Shown here: in pieces, positions 44,277-54,112 of the stretch | Numbering within the stretch: the stretch's first letter is position 1 | Layout: every line of letters begins with the position of its first letter | Assembly (NCBI RefSeq): GCF_008634025.1 | Contig: NZ_PDCM01000002.1 | Span: 124,001 to 188,000, forward strand | Reading direction: 5' to 3' | DNA: 64,000 bases | Source of the DNA: Streptomyces albofaciens JCM 4342 | GTDB lineage: Bacteria > Actinomycetota > Actinomycetes > Streptomycetales > Streptomycetaceae | The notes under the pieces: model-generated | The model's database searches: none | Told to the model about the DNA's origin: nothing | The model's input: the letters and a program-made list of their open reading frames with translations, nothing else | Program-made: the position numbers and the translations under genes

Positions 44277-44799
44277 GGGTGCGCCGTCCGGCCGCCGCGG
44301 CCCCGGGGGCCGACCGCCGACTGCCGCGCCCGTCGGCTCATGGCCGAATCCGTATCCCGATAACCGGCCAACCTGGGATTCCTCTGGCCATGCGCTTCCC
44401 TCAGGCGCTTAGGTAGCTGTCAGGCATCCGCCGGTCCGTCTCGGACAGGGTTACGGAACGGCCGGTACGCGTGGGCGCTGGCGCCCGCACGCCGGCCCGG
44501 CCCCGCCCCGCCGTCCCGTGGGACCGCACACCCGCACCCTGCCCAGAGGAATTCCCTGTCCATGCCCGCGACTGCTCACCGCCCGGTGTCATGTCCCCAC
44601 CAACCGCCGCACCGCGGTGCCCACGGCAGCGGCCGGGGAGCAGCCCACCGCACCACCAGGCTCCGGGACTGTCCGAACCGGCCGGTCGCCTCATGAAGGC
44701 GCCCAGACCGGCCCCGGCCCGGCACCGCCGCCCACCGCACTCCCCCGCCCCTCCCGCCGGGGGCACCGCCTCCCGTCCGGCCGGCCGGGAGGAGCGCCG
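44277..44799. other. Gap without a gene
   Basis: 520 bp of very GC-rich DNA with no recognisable gene. The last 20 bp hold the ribosome binding site (GGGAGGAG) of the next gene. Confidence 0.5.
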
Positions 44800-45813
44800 A
44801 TGACCGCCTCGCACCCGGCCGGTCGCGACCCGGATCTCTACCGAGCGGTACAGGACATCCGGGCGGGTTACTGGATGCAGATGCGGCAGGTGCTGGCCCG
44901 GACCGGGTACTGGGCGCAGTGGACGTCGCGTACCCAGGTGCTGGGTGTGGCGGCGGCCGAGACCAACACCGTGGAACTGTGGCTCGAAGAGGAGCCGGAC
45001 AGCCTCGCCGCGCAGGTGATGTACGCCCGGGTCGCCACCGAGCGGGTGCTGCGGGCCCACCGGAAGCGGACGGCGACGAGCCCGGGGCAGGCACGGCGCC
45101 TGGAGAAGCTGGCGGAAGGGGCCTGGCAGGCGAGCAGCAGGGCCGCGGCCTTGCACCCCGGGGACCCGGTGCCCTGGAACTGTTTCATCGCCCTGACCGA
45201 AACGGACGCGATCGGACGCCACCCGCAGCACCGCGTTCCCCCGCCGCAGCCGGAGCACCTGCTGCCGCCCGGACCGTGGGGGCTGCTGCGGGAGGCGCAC
45301 CGGCGGGACCCGTTCAACCGCGAGGCGTGGCACCGCATGTCCCAGGCGCTCCAGTCCCGTCCGGGCCCCGCGGGCCGGCGCGCGGTCGCGACGGACTTCG
45401 CGCGCTGGACGGTCTCTCTCGCGCCGGCCGACTCACCGCTGCTCCTGCTCCCGGTCTACGCCCGTGTCCAGGAGAACCGGGAGCGGCGGGACAGCGGTGA
45501 GGGCGCGGTGAATCTGCTCTGGAGCCGTGACGACATCACCCGGGCCGTCACCAGAGCTTTCACGGGCTGGTTCCGGAACTGCGATCCGGCCACCAGTTCC
45601 CAGCTGGACCTGAACCACCTGGCGTACGCGCTCGTGCGGGGCGGCTTTCCGCACTGGGCGGCGCAGGTCTTCGAGGCCATCGGCGTCTTCGCCACACGGG
45701 ATCCGTGGCAGTACCACGCCCAGCATCCCCACCAGTGGCAGGAAACGTTCGAGACAGATCGCGACGCCTGTCTGAAGTCGCATGCCCCGCACGTGGAGGA
45801 ACGCCGCCCGTGA
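44800..45813 (+). CDS. Hypothetical helical protein
   Basis: A 337-residue protein of unknown function, mostly alpha-helical, with Trp/Gln-rich blocks (DIRAGYWMQMRQVLARTGYW, NLLWSRDDITRAVTRAFTGW) and paired aromatic residues that could form TPR-like hairpins. No signal peptide or membrane segment. ATG follows GGGAGGAG by 5 nt. It lies 100 bp before the amino acid permease in the same direction. I know no characterised family member. Confidence 0.8.
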   Translation: MTASHPAGRDPDLYRAVQDIRAGYWMQMRQVLARTGYWAQWTSRTQVLGVAAAETNTVELWLEEEPDSLAAQVMYARVATERVLRAHRKRTATSPGQARRLEKLAEGAWQASSRAAALHPGDPVPWNCFIALTETDAIGRHPQHRVPPPQPEHLLPPGPWGLLREAHRRDPFNREAWHRMSQALQSRPGPAGRRAVATDFARWTVSLAPADSPLLLLPVYARVQENRERRDSGEGAVNLLWSRDDITRAVTRAFTGWFRNCDPATSSQLDLNHLAYALVRGGFPHWAAQVFEAIGVFATRDPWQYHAQHPHQWQETFETDRDACLKSHAPHVEERRP

Positions 45814-45913
45814 ATTCCCGCCGCTTTTCCGGGCGGGCGCCACCGAGGCCCCCGGCGGCCCGACAGCCCGCCTCGTCCTTCCCCCTTTCTGCTTTCCCGT
45901 GCGGAGATCCACG

Positions 45914-47437
45914 ATGCGTACTTCGGCACATGCACGACGGCACCGGCCCGGCCCGCTCGACGAGGACGAACGCCTGCTCAAGGAGCTCGGCTATACGCAA
46001 CAACTGCACCGGCGCATGGGCGCGTTCGGCAATTTCGCCGCTTCCCTGTCGGTCATCTCCATCATGTCCGGGACGCTGCTGCTGTTCGGCTTCGGCCTGA
46101 ACAGCGGCGGCCCCGCCGTGGTGATGTGGGGGTGGCTCGCCGTCGGACCGCTGGTGCTGTGCCTGGCGGCGGCGCTGGCCGAGATCACCTCCCGCTACCC
46201 CACCAGCGGTGGCCTGTACTACATGGCCCGCCAGCTCGGCGGTGAGCGGTGGAGCTGGTACACCGGCTGGCTCAACCTCCTGGGCCTGCTCGCCGGGATC
46301 GCGGCCCAGGACTACGGCATCGCGACCTTCACCGCCGCCTGGGCGAACCTGCAGTGGGGCATCGTGCCGTCCCCGGGGGGCCTGCTGGCGCTGTACGCGG
46401 TCATTCTCGTACTGCACGCGGTCCTGAACCTCTTCGGCGCCCGGCTGATGAACTTCCTGACGTCCGTGAGCGCGTGGTGGCATCTGGCCGGTGCGGTCGT
46501 CATCATCAGCGCCCTGACGTTCATCCCCTCCCACCACCAGCCCGCCGGCTTCGTGTTCTCCGAATTCACCAACAACACCGGCTGGGGCGCGCCGGTGTAT
46601 GTGATCCTGCTGGGCATGCTGCTGCCGTGCTTCGCCCTGGCCGGTTACGACACCTCCGCGCACCTGAGCGAGGAGACCAGCCGGGCCTCCGTCGCCGCGG
46701 CCCGTGGCATCGTCCGCTCGGTGGCCGTTTCCTGGGTCGCCGGCGGCATCCTGCTGGCAGCGCTGATGTTCGCCGTGCAGGATTACGCCGCGACCCTGGC
46801 CAGTCCGACCGGCGTACCGGTGGCGCAGATCTTCCTGGACGCGCTGGGCGTGGCCACGGCCAAGGCCCTGCTGCTGGTGATCATCGTGGCGCAGTTCCTG
46901 TGCGGATACACGGTGACCGCCTCCGCCAGCCGCATGATCTACGCGTTCTCCCGGGACGGCGCCCTGCCGGGCTGGGCCCGCTGGCAGAAGGTCAGCCGCC
47001 GCACCGCCATTCCGGCCAACGCCGTCTGGCTCGCGATCGCCGTCGCCTTCGTCCTCGCCCTGCCGTCCCTGTACTCCGCCGGCGCGTTCTCCGCAGTCAC
47101 CGCCATCTCGGTCGTGGGCTTCACCCCCGCGTACGCCATTCCGGTGCTGCTGCGGCTGCGCCACCGCGACAAGTGGACGCCCGGGCCCTGGCAGCTGGGC
47201 CGCTGGAGCCGGCCGATCGGCTGGACGGCGGTGCTGTGGGCGGGCGCGGTGACCGCGCTGTTCATGCTGCCGCAGACCAGCCCGGTCACCGCAGCCACCT
47301 TCAACTACACGCCTGTCGCCACGTTGGCGGCCCTCGCCCTGGCGGCCCTGTGGTGGCGCATCGGACGCCGTTCCTACGTGGAGCGCCGTTCCAGCACGGT
47401 CCGGACCCAGGACGAGGAGCTGGAAGGCATTGTCTGA
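45914..47437 (+). CDS. APC-superfamily amino acid permease
   Basis: A 507-residue transporter with about 12 membrane segments. The APC core is recognisable: RRMGAFGNFAASLSVISIMSG, EITSRYPTSGGLYYMARQLG, the GABA-permease-like LLFGFGLNSGGPAVVMWGW, and GYDTSAHLSEETSRASVAAA. It imports amino acids or amines by proton symport. ATG 45914 follows GGAGA. It is followed 110 bp later by a GNAT gene. Confidence 0.93.
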   Translation: MRTSAHARRHRPGPLDEDERLLKELGYTQQLHRRMGAFGNFAASLSVISIMSGTLLLFGFGLNSGGPAVVMWGWLAVGPLVLCLAAALAEITSRYPTSGGLYYMARQLGGERWSWYTGWLNLLGLLAGIAAQDYGIATFTAAWANLQWGIVPSPGGLLALYAVILVLHAVLNLFGARLMNFLTSVSAWWHLAGAVVIISALTFIPSHHQPAGFVFSEFTNNTGWGAPVYVILLGMLLPCFALAGYDTSAHLSEETSRASVAAARGIVRSVAVSWVAGGILLAALMFAVQDYAATLASPTGVPVAQIFLDALGVATAKALLLVIIVAQFLCGYTVTASASRMIYAFSRDGALPGWARWQKVSRRTAIPANAVWLAIAVAFVLALPSLYSAGAFSAVTAISVVGFTPAYAIPVLLRLRHRDKWTPGPWQLGRWSRPIGWTAVLWAGAVTALFMLPQTSPVTAATFNYTPVATLAALALAALWWRIGRRSYVERRSSTVRTQDEELEGIV

Positions 47438-47546
47438 TGACGCCTCGAACCTGCGGCGCGGGGAAAGCCGCCCAGGGCACGGCTCCCCGGAGCCGCCTGC
47501 GACCGGCTCACAAGACGTCACAAGCCCGATCACGTGTGGAGGTACG

Positions 47547-48347
47547 GTGACCGATTTCGCGGAGGCCGTCGAATCGGTGGAACAGCTCGTCACCGCCTGG
47601 CGGACCATGGTGCTCGACCGCGACGCGGACGCGGATGTGCGCGACCTGCCGGGCATCGCCGTCCGGTGGGCCGACAGCCGGTTCTCCTTCTGGAACTGCG
47701 TCGCCCTGACCGATGTCGGGGCGGGCGCCGATCTCGTCCGTCAACGCCTGAACCAGGCAGCGGACATCATGCGCGCCAAGAAGCACCCGGGTTACCTGTG
47801 GCTCTTCGAGGACCTGCTCGACGACGAGGCCCGCTCCGTGTTCGGGACGGCGGCCGAGCAGGCAGGTCTCCGGTACGCGTTCCCCGGTACGGGGATGGCC
47901 GGCGACCTGCTCCCGGTCCCCGACCCGGTCCACCCCGACCTCACGTTCGTCCGCGTGAGCGACGACGAGCAGTTGCGGGCGTACGCGGACCTCAATTCGC
48001 GCGCCTACGGCTTCCCTCTGGAGGACGGCCGCGAGGGGCTCGTCGGGTCCGCGCTCTGGAAGAGCGGGATACACGCCTATCTGGCCCTGCGCGGGAACAC
48101 ACCGGTGGCCTGCGCCGCCACGCTCGCGGCGGACGGCCGCCTTTTCGTCGCGTTCGTCGCCACGGATCCGCGGTGGCAGCGCAGGGGCTACGGCGAGGCG
48201 GTCACGCGCAAGGCGCTGCACGAGGGCGGCCGGGCCACCGGGCTGACCCGCGCCACGCTGCACGCGACCGCCGCCGGGGCCCCGGTGTACCCGCGCATCG
48301 GCTTCGAGCCGAACTCACCGATCCACTTCTACAACGTGGCGGAGTAA
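47547..48347 (+). CDS. GNAT-family N-acetyltransferase
   Basis: A 266-residue protein with a C-terminal GNAT domain: LFVAFVATDPRWQRRGYGEAVTRKAL (loop Q-R-R-G-Y-G) and APVYPRIGFEPNSPIHFY. The N-terminal half, with ADSRFSFWNCVALTD, resembles the other half of two-domain GNATs. GTG 47547 is preferred for its GGAGG. Substrate unknown. Confidence 0.88.
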   Translation: MTDFAEAVESVEQLVTAWRTMVLDRDADADVRDLPGIAVRWADSRFSFWNCVALTDVGAGADLVRQRLNQAADIMRAKKHPGYLWLFEDLLDDEARSVFGTAAEQAGLRYAFPGTGMAGDLLPVPDPVHPDLTFVRVSDDEQLRAYADLNSRAYGFPLEDGREGLVGSALWKSGIHAYLALRGNTPVACAATLAADGRLFVAFVATDPRWQRRGYGEAVTRKALHEGGRATGLTRATLHATAAGAPVYPRIGFEPNSPIHFYNVAE

Positions 48348-48361
48348 GCCGTCGAGGTGGT

Positions 48362-48379
48362 GCCCCCGCAACCGGGGGC
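48362..48379. terminator. Hairpin between convergent GNAT and SDR genes
   Basis: GCCCCC (48362-48367) and GGGGGC (48374-48379), 6-nt loop, in the gap between convergent stops. Confidence 0.5.
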
Positions 48380-48456
48380 TCGGGTTGGATCACGGCGCAG
48401 ACACCGTCCGGGCCGGGCGGGAGCCGTGGGGGCCCGCGGCGGATGCCCTCCGTACG

Positions 48457-49206
48457 TCAGATCTGGTTCTCACCTCCGTCGACGTACAGGTTCGCGCCGA
48501 GGATGAAGCTGCTCTGGTCGGAGGCGAGGAACGCCACCAGTCCGGCGACCTCCTCCGGGCGTCCCATCCGGCCGAGCGCCGCGGTCCGGGCGAGCTGCGC
48601 CCGGGCCTCGGCCGCGTCCTCCTCGCCGAAGAGGCTGGTGATGCCGGGGGTGTCGATCGGGCCGGGTGAGATCGCGTTGACCCGGATGCCGCGGTCCTTG
48701 AGGGTGTTGGCCCAGGTCCGCGCGAAGGAGCGGACGGCGGCCTTGGACGCCGCGTACAGGGTGAACGCCTCCCTGCCGTGGTCGGCGGCGGTGGAGGCGT
48801 TCAGGACGACCGAGGCACCGTCGTTGAGCAGCGGCAGCGCCTTCTGCACGGTGAACAGCGTGCCGCGCACGTTGATCCCGAAGACGTGCTCGAAGTCCTC
48901 CTCGGTGATCTGTCCGAGGGTCCCCAGCGAGGCGGTCGCCGCGTTCGCGAACAGCACGTCCAGCCCCTGGCCCCGGGCGCGGACGGCGTCGTACAGCCGG
49001 TCCAGGTCGGCCGGGTCCGCGATGTCGCCCGCCACCGCGGTGGCCCGGGTCGAGCCGATGGTCTCGACGGCCGCGTCCAGCTCGGCCTTGCGTCGGCCGG
49101 TGATGAAGACATGCGCGCCTTCTTCGGCCAGCCGTACGGCGGCGGCCAGACCGATCCCGGTGCCGCCGCCGGTGACAACGGCGGTCCTGCCCTCCAGCTG
49201 TCCCAT
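48457..49206 (-). CDS. Short-chain dehydrogenase/reductase
   Basis: A 249-residue classical SDR. TAVVTGGGTGIGLAAAVRLA is the cofactor loop, FANAATASLGTL the NNAG-like segment, NASTAADHGREAFTLYAASKAAVRSF contains the catalytic Ser and Tyr-x-x-x-Lys, and the C-terminus DGGENQI is typical. ATG follows GGGAGG. It is controlled by the divergent TetR gene through the palindromes between them. Confidence 0.94.
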   Translation of the reverse strand: MGQLEGRTAVVTGGGTGIGLAAAVRLAEEGAHVFITGRRKAELDAAVETIGSTRATAVAGDIADPADLDRLYDAVRARGQGLDVLFANAATASLGTLGQITEEDFEHVFGINVRGTLFTVQKALPLLNDGASVVLNASTAADHGREAFTLYAASKAAVRSFARTWANTLKDRGIRVNAISPGPIDTPGITSLFGEEDAAEARAQLARTAALGRMGRPEEVAGLVAFLASDQSSFILGANLYVDGGENQI

Positions 49207-49228
49207 GTGAATGACCTCCCTCTATTTA

Positions 49229-49279
49229 AGTACCGATCGGTACTGAACGAGACCGTAGCACTTCCGCACCGGTCGGTAC
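49229..49279. promoter_or_regulatory. Palindromic operators between SDR and TetR
   Basis: AGTACCGATCGGTACT (49229-49244) is a perfect 16-bp palindrome. A second site with the same core, CACCGGTCGGTAC (49267-49279), lies 36 bp away. Both are in the 94-bp divergent promoter region. Confidence 0.85.
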
Positions 49280-49300
49280 AGAAGAGGTAGGATCAAGGGC

Positions 49301-49927
49301 ATGGAGACGCAGCGGAGGGCGGAGACGCAGCGGAGGGCGCCGGTCGGCCGCCCGAGGGGATTCGACGCCGACGAGGCCCTCGAACGGGCCATGCGGGTCT
49401 TCTGGGAGCGGGGCTACGAAGGCGCCGGCCTCACCGACCTGACCAGCGCCATGGGCATCACCCGCACCAGCATGTACGCGGCGTTCGGCAACAAGGAGGA
49501 CCTGTTCCGCAAGGCCCTGGAGCGCTACTCGGAAGGCCCCGCCTCGTACGGGGCGCGGGCCCTGCGGGAGCCGACCGCCCAGCAGGTGGCCACCGCGTTC
49601 CTCGACGGCTCCGTCCGCGCCACCACCCGCCCCGGCTGCCCGGCCGGGTGCTTCGGCGTCCAGGCCTCGCTCGCCGCCGGCGGCGCCGCGCGCGCTGCCC
49701 GGGACGCCCTCACCGCCTGGCGCAACGAGGGCACCGCCCAGCTCCGCGACCGGTTCCGGCGAGCCGTCGACGAAGGCGACCTGCCTCCGGACTCCGATCC
49801 CGGGGTGCTCGCCCGCTACATCATGACCGTGGCGAACGGCCTCGCCGTCCAGGCCGCCAGCGGCGCCACCCGCGACGAACTCCAGCAGGTCGCCGACGCG
49901 GCCCTGCGGAACTGGCCGCCCGCCTGA
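49301..49927 (+). CDS. TetR-family regulator of the SDR gene
   Basis: A 208-residue TetR protein. The helix-turn-helix is [44 protein letters not shown]. Its first 13 codons contain an in-frame duplication (ETQRRA twice, from an 18-bp tandem repeat at 49304-49339). Length and C-terminal domain fit the AcrR-type subfamily linked to SDR genes. It binds, in all likelihood, the palindromes at 49229-49279. Confidence 0.93.
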   Translation: METQRRAETQRRAPVGRPRGFDADEALERAMRVFWERGYEGAGLTDLTSAMGITRTSMYAAFGNKEDLFRKALERYSEGPASYGARALREPTAQQVATAFLDGSVRATTRPGCPAGCFGVQASLAAGGAARAARDALTAWRNEGTAQLRDRFRRAVDEGDLPPDSDPGVLARYIMTVANGLAVQAASGATRDELQQVADAALRNWPPA

Positions 49928-50087
49928 GGGGGCAGGTCACCGGAGAAACCACGGGCCCTGTGAGAACGGACAACGGACGCGCACCTTCCTGTGAGGATCA
50001 GCCGAACAAGCGGGTGCTTCCACAGGGCACTCTGGGCTGTCCGGGCAGCGGCCCGGCCGAGTCGGTTCGATGCGGTGAGGAGCACCT

Positions 50088-51689
50088 GTGGACGCCTGCA
50101 CGCTCGGCGACCTGATCGACGCCGTGGGCAGCCCGCCCCTGCGGCTGCTCACCGCGCCCAGCGGGACCGCCGTCCCGGTCACCGAAGCGCTCCTGTACGA
50201 CGCGCACGCCCCCCTGCCCCATGCGTCCGGCGCCCTGCTGCTCGCGGTCGGCGTGCGGGCGGCCGCGGCCGGGCCGCTGGTGCGGGCCGCGGCGGAGGCC
50301 GGGATGGCCGGGGTCGTGGTGCGGGGTGCGGACGGGCCGCCGGCCGGCGAGGCCGAGGCGTACGGCATGGCGCTGCTCACCGTCGACGAGGACGCGGCCT
50401 GGCACCACGTGCACCTGATGCTGGCCTCGGCGATCGGCGCGCGGGCCGCTCAGGGCGGCGGACTCGCCGACCTGTTCGCGCTGGCCGACGCGATCGCGGC
50501 GGCGACCGGCGGGGCGACGGCCGTGGAGGACCCCCACCAGCGGATCCTGGCCTACTCCACCGTGCCCGGTCAGCCGGTCGACGAGGACCGCCGCCAAGGC
50601 ATCCTCGGCCTCCAGGTCCCGGGCAGCGTGGACAACACCGAACAGGTCCGGCGGGTGGTGGCCGCGGACGGGCCGGTACGGCTGCCCCCGCTCACGGCGG
50701 GCGGGCTGCCGCGGCTCGCCGTCGCGGTACGGGCCGGCGGCGAAACCCTCGGATCGGTCTGGGTGGTCGACGGCGGCACGCTCGCTCCGGACGCCGAACA
50801 GACCCTCGCCCAGGGCGCGTCCACGGCGGCGCTGCTCCTGCTGCGCGCCCGCGCGGCGAGGGAACTGGCCCGCCGTCAGAACACCGATCTGGTGCGCCGG
50901 CTGCTGGACGGTTCGGCGGACGCTCCGACGGCAGCGCACCGCCTGGGGCTGGACGCGGTCCGCGTGGCCGCGTTCACACTGGACTTCGCGGCGAGCGCGC
51001 CGGACGCCGAGCGGGCCTGCCTCAGGCTGCTGGACGTCGTACGTCTCCAGTGCGAGGCACGTTACGGGCGGCAGGCGTGCGTGCTTCTGGACGGGGTGGT
51101 GTACGCGCTGCTGCCCGCGGCCGGGGAGAACGGCGGGGCAGCGCGCGCGGCGCAGGAGCGCAAGTCGGTCCACCAGCGGCACCGGCAGCTGGCCGAGGAC
51201 ATCGTCCGCCAGGCCGGGCAGTCGCTGCGCGCGCCGGTACGGGCGGCGCTCGGCGAGGTGACGCCGGACCTCGGCGGGGTGGCGGACTCGCGCGCGGACG
51301 CGGATGTGGTCCTGCGCCTGCTGCACGACGCGCTGCCGGTGGCCACGATCGACGAGGTACGTCCCCGGGCGACGCTGCTGCGGCTTGCCGAGGTGGTGCA
51401 GGGCCGGCGGGAGTTGCGGGCGGGCGCCTGGCAGCGGGTCCTGGCGGCGGACGCCGAGCAGGGCACCGACTACGCCCGCACGCTGGTGTCCTGGTTCGAC
51501 GCGGGCTGCGATGTGGCGGGCGCGGCGAAACTGCTCTCCGTCCATCCCAACACCTGCCGCTACCGGCTCAAACAGGCCGGGCGGCAGCTGGGGATCGATC
51601 TGGAGGATCCGGATGAACGGCTTGTGCTCTGGTTGCAGTTGAGGGTGTTGGCGGGGGTCGGGGGCGCGGACGGTCGTCGCAATTCTTGA
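50088..51689 (+). CDS. PucR-family transcriptional regulator
   Basis: A 533-residue PucR-type regulator. The N-terminal PucR domain runs from LGDLIDAVGSPPLRLL to about residue 120, a GGDEF-like middle follows (LADLFALADAIAAATGG), and the C-terminal HTH_30 is DAGCDVAGAAKLLSVHPNTCRYRLKQAGRQLGIDL. PucR proteins sense a purine, amino acid or related nitrogen source. GTG 50088 follows GAGGAG. It is convergent with the R61-like hydrolase, and a terminator separates them; it may control the amino acid salvage genes further right. Confidence 0.93.
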   Translation: MDACTLGDLIDAVGSPPLRLLTAPSGTAVPVTEALLYDAHAPLPHASGALLLAVGVRAAAAGPLVRAAAEAGMAGVVVRGADGPPAGEAEAYGMALLTVDEDAAWHHVHLMLASAIGARAAQGGGLADLFALADAIAAATGGATAVEDPHQRILAYSTVPGQPVDEDRRQGILGLQVPGSVDNTEQVRRVVAADGPVRLPPLTAGGLPRLAVAVRAGGETLGSVWVVDGGTLAPDAEQTLAQGASTAALLLLRARAARELARRQNTDLVRRLLDGSADAPTAAHRLGLDAVRVAAFTLDFAASAPDAERACLRLLDVVRLQCEARYGRQACVLLDGVVYALLPAAGENGGAARAAQERKSVHQRHRQLAEDIVRQAGQSLRAPVRAALGEVTPDLGGVADSRADADVVLRLLHDALPVATIDEVRPRATLLRLAEVVQGRRELRAGAWQRVLAADAEQGTDYARTLVSWFDAGCDVAGAAKLLSVHPNTCRYRLKQAGRQLGIDLEDPDERLVLWLQLRVLAGVGGADGRRNS

Positions 51690-51751
51690 GGCTTACCGTC
51701 GGCGTCATCCCCCCGCCCGCGTGGTGTGCGGGGCGCCGGATTTTCGGACCG

Positions 51752-51791
51752 TGCCCGGGGGCACGGTGGAATTCCGCCGTGCCCCCGGGCA
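51752..51791. terminator. 15-bp terminator between convergent genes
   Basis: TGCCCGGGGGCACGG (51752-51766) and CCGTGCCCCCGGGCA (51777-51791), 10-nt loop. It serves the PucR gene and the minus-strand hydrolase. Confidence 0.88.
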
Positions 51792-51828
51792 GCACCGCCG
51801 TCCTGCCCGGAAACCGTTCCGTTTCCGG

Positions 51829-52959
51829 TCAGCGTAGGTCGCGGATGAGGTCGCCGATGATGGCGTCCACCCGGTCCGAGTCGAACGTTTCCGAGCCGAT
51901 CAGCAGGGTCACGGCCCGTCGGCCGTCCTCGGTGACGGCATTCCGGAATTTGTGGCCGCTTTCCATATGGCCGCTGTGTCCCCAGGTGACGAAACCCGGC
52001 ACGCGCTCGTAGCGCTCGACTCCCAGGCCGTACCCTTCACCCGACGAGACGTCCGGGACGGTCTTCTTCAACTCCGCGAGCTCGGCCGGGGCCAGCAGTT
52101 TCCCGGTCATCAGCGCGGTCCAGAAAGTGGTCGCGTCGGCTCCGGTGGAGACCAGTGCCCCCGACGCGTCGGCCCCGGAGGTGTTCCATTCCGTCCTGTC
52201 CCGCAACGCCCCGTTCCGCTCCGCGTAGCCTCGCAGGTCCGGCTTGGGGAGCTCGGTCCGGTCACCGGGCCAGTAGGTCTCGCGCAGCCCGAGGGGCTCG
52301 ATGATCCGCTGTTCGATCTCGGTGCCGATGTCGCGGCCGGTGACCGCGGTGACGATCAGGCCGGCCAGGTTGTAATTGGTGTTGGAGTAGGAGAAGCCGG
52401 ATGGAGTCCGGTCGTCGGGCGGGGGCAGCGTGAGCGCCTGCTCGACCGTCTGCAAGGGTTCCACGTGATCCCAGCGGCGTGCGTCCAGGTCGTGCCAGAA
52501 CGGCGCGTCCAGGTAATCGGGCAGGCCGCTGGTGTGCTGCAGGAGCTGCCGGACCGTTATCTTGCGTCCATCGTGGTGACCGGTGCGGATGAGGCCGGGC
52601 AGATAGTGGTCCACGGTGTCGTCGAGCTTGATGCGGCCTTCGCCGACGAGTTGCAGCACGACCGTCGCCGTCCAGGTTTTGGTGTTGCTGGCGATACGGC
52701 TGTGCTCATTGCCGACGACCTGACGGCCCGTCTTCAGGTCGGCGAGACCGACACCGCCGTTCCAGACACCGCAGCGGGGGCTTTTCACCGTCACGCTGAT
52801 ACCCGAGGCGCCGACTTCCTTCAGCGCCTTGAGCGCTGTCCGGATCGGCTTGCTGTCACACCGCGGTGTCCCGGCCGAGGCGGCGGGCGCCGTGGCGGAC
52901 ACCATCGCCAAGGAGGCGGTAACGGCCAAGGCCGCGAGAATACTCGTCCTGCATCGCAT
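51829..52959 (-). CDS. Secreted serine hydrolase (DD-peptidase R61/class C beta-lactamase-like)
   Basis: A 376-residue exported serine enzyme. A signal peptide (ILAALAVTASLAMVSATAPA) is followed by the S-x-x-K motif in ASNTKTWTATVVLQ, the Y-x-N in SYSNTNYNLAGL, and H-S-G-H in TWGHSGHMESG where KTG stands in other families. These are the motifs of R61-type DD-carboxypeptidases, esterases and beta-lactamases. ATG follows AAGGAG. It lies just before the racemase operon on the same strand and may trim D-Ala-containing peptides to feed it. Confidence 0.92.
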   Translation of the reverse strand: MRCRTSILAALAVTASLAMVSATAPAASAGTPRCDSKPIRTALKALKEVGASGISVTVKSPRCGVWNGGVGLADLKTGRQVVGNEHSRIASNTKTWTATVVLQLVGEGRIKLDDTVDHYLPGLIRTGHHDGRKITVRQLLQHTSGLPDYLDAPFWHDLDARRWDHVEPLQTVEQALTLPPPDDRTPSGFSYSNTNYNLAGLIVTAVTGRDIGTEIEQRIIEPLGLRETYWPGDRTELPKPDLRGYAERNGALRDRTEWNTSGADASGALVSTGADATTFWTALMTGKLLAPAELAELKKTVPDVSSGEGYGLGVERYERVPGFVTWGHSGHMESGHKFRNAVTEDGRRAVTLLIGSETFDSDRVDAIIGDLIRDLR

Positions 52960-53002
52960 GCTTTCTCCTTCGCAGAATGGATTGGGGGCTTACAGCGGGG
53001 GC

Positions 53003-54112
53003 TTACAGCGCGATCCATTCGCTGGAGGTGGTGACCTCCTTGAGTACGTCGGACAGCGGCTCGACACCGAGGCCTGGCCCGGTGGGTACCTGAAGGTGGC
53101 CGTCGGCCAGGACGAACGGCTCCGTGATGTCGGTGGCGAAGTAGCGGCTGGAGCCGGAGGTGTCGCCGGGAAGGGTGAAGCCGGGCAGGGCGGCCAAGGC
53201 GACGTTGGCGGCGCGGCCGATGCCGGTCTCCAGCATGCCGCCGCACCAGACGGGAATGCCGTGGGCGCGGGCGAGGTCGTGGATGCGACGTGCTTCGAGG
53301 TAGCCACCGACACGGGGCGGCTTGACGTTGATGACCGAGCAGGCGCCGAGGGAGACGGCCGCCGCGGCGTCGGCGGCGGATTCGATGGACTCGTCCAGGC
53401 AGATGGGGGTGCGCAGCAGCTTGGCCAGTGCGGCGTGCTGGACCATGTCGTCGTTGGCCAGCGGCTGTTCGATCAGCAGCAGGCCGAAGTCGTCGAGCTT
53501 GGTGAGCTGCCGGGCGTCCGCCAGGGTGTAGGCGGCGTTGGCGTCGACCTGGAGGAGCAGCTCGTCACCGTAGCGCTCGCGGACGGCGCGTACGGGCTCG
53601 ACGTCCCAGCCCGGCTCGATCTTCAGCTTGATCCGGACGTAGCCCTCGGCGAGATAGGCGGCCACGGCGTCGAGGAGTTCGGGTACGGAGCCCATGATGC
53701 CGACCGAGACGCCGCACGGAACCCGGTCCCGCGCGGCGCCCAGACAGGAACCGAAGGACTCGCCCGCGCCGCGGAGCTGGGCGTCCAGCACCGCCGTCTC
53801 CAGCGCGGCCTTGGCCATGCGGTGGCCGGTGAAGGGCTGTAGGACGCGCCCCACCTCGTGCACGTCCACGCCGTCCTTCGGCAAGGCCGGTACGAGGAAC
53901 CTGCGCAGGACGTCCTGAGCGCCGTCGACGTACTCGGAGCAGTAGCGGGGCTCGGACATGGCCGCGCACTCGGCCCACCCCTCCCCCTCGGAAGTGACGA
54001 CGCGGACCAGCAGCACATCGCGGCTGGTCTCCACGCCGAAGGAAGTGCGGAACGGGGCGACGAGCGGCATCGCTATCCGACGCAGCTCGACACCGGTGAT
54101 CTTCGTGCTCAC
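53003..54112 (-). CDS. N-succinylamino acid racemase/OSBS-like enolase-superfamily enzyme
   Basis: A 369-residue enolase-superfamily enzyme. The base pair is IKLKIEPGWD (first Lys of K-x-K) and NVKPPR (second Lys), and metal ligands are DANAAY (Asp), IEQPL (Glu) and LDESI (Asp). These define the OSBS/NSAR group: o-succinylbenzoate synthase or N-succinyl (or N-acyl) amino acid racemase. No menaquinone genes are near, but a GNAT and an M20 hydrolase follow, which favours NSAR. GTG 54112 follows AGAGGAG. It is the last gene of that operon. Confidence 0.92.
   Translation of the reverse strand: MSTKITGVELRRIAMPLVAPFRTSFGVETSRDVLLVRVVTSEGEGWAECAAMSEPRYCSEYVDGAQDVLRRFLVPALPKDGVDVHEVGRVLQPFTGHRMAKAALETAVLDAQLRGAGESFGSCLGAARDRVPCGVSVGIMGSVPELLDAVAAYLAEGYVRIKLKIEPGWDVEPVRAVRERYGDELLLQVDANAAYTLADARQLTKLDDFGLLLIEQPLANDDMVQHAALAKLLRTPICLDESIESAADAAAAVSLGACSVINVKPPRVGGYLEARRIHDLARAHGIPVWCGGMLETGIGRAANVALAALPGFTLPGDTSGSSRYFATDITEPFVLADGHLQVPTGPGLGVEPLSDVLKEVTTSSEWIAL

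Noticed and set aside
45560..47656. 698-residue minus-strand open frame
   Set aside because: Antisense to the APC permease and hypothetical gene; no protein family features.
53003..54112. Reading the enolase-superfamily gene as menaquinone o-succinylbenzoate synthase
   Set aside because: No menaquinone genes are nearby, and the linked GNAT and M20 genes fit the NSAR pathway better; sequence alone does not separate the two activities.
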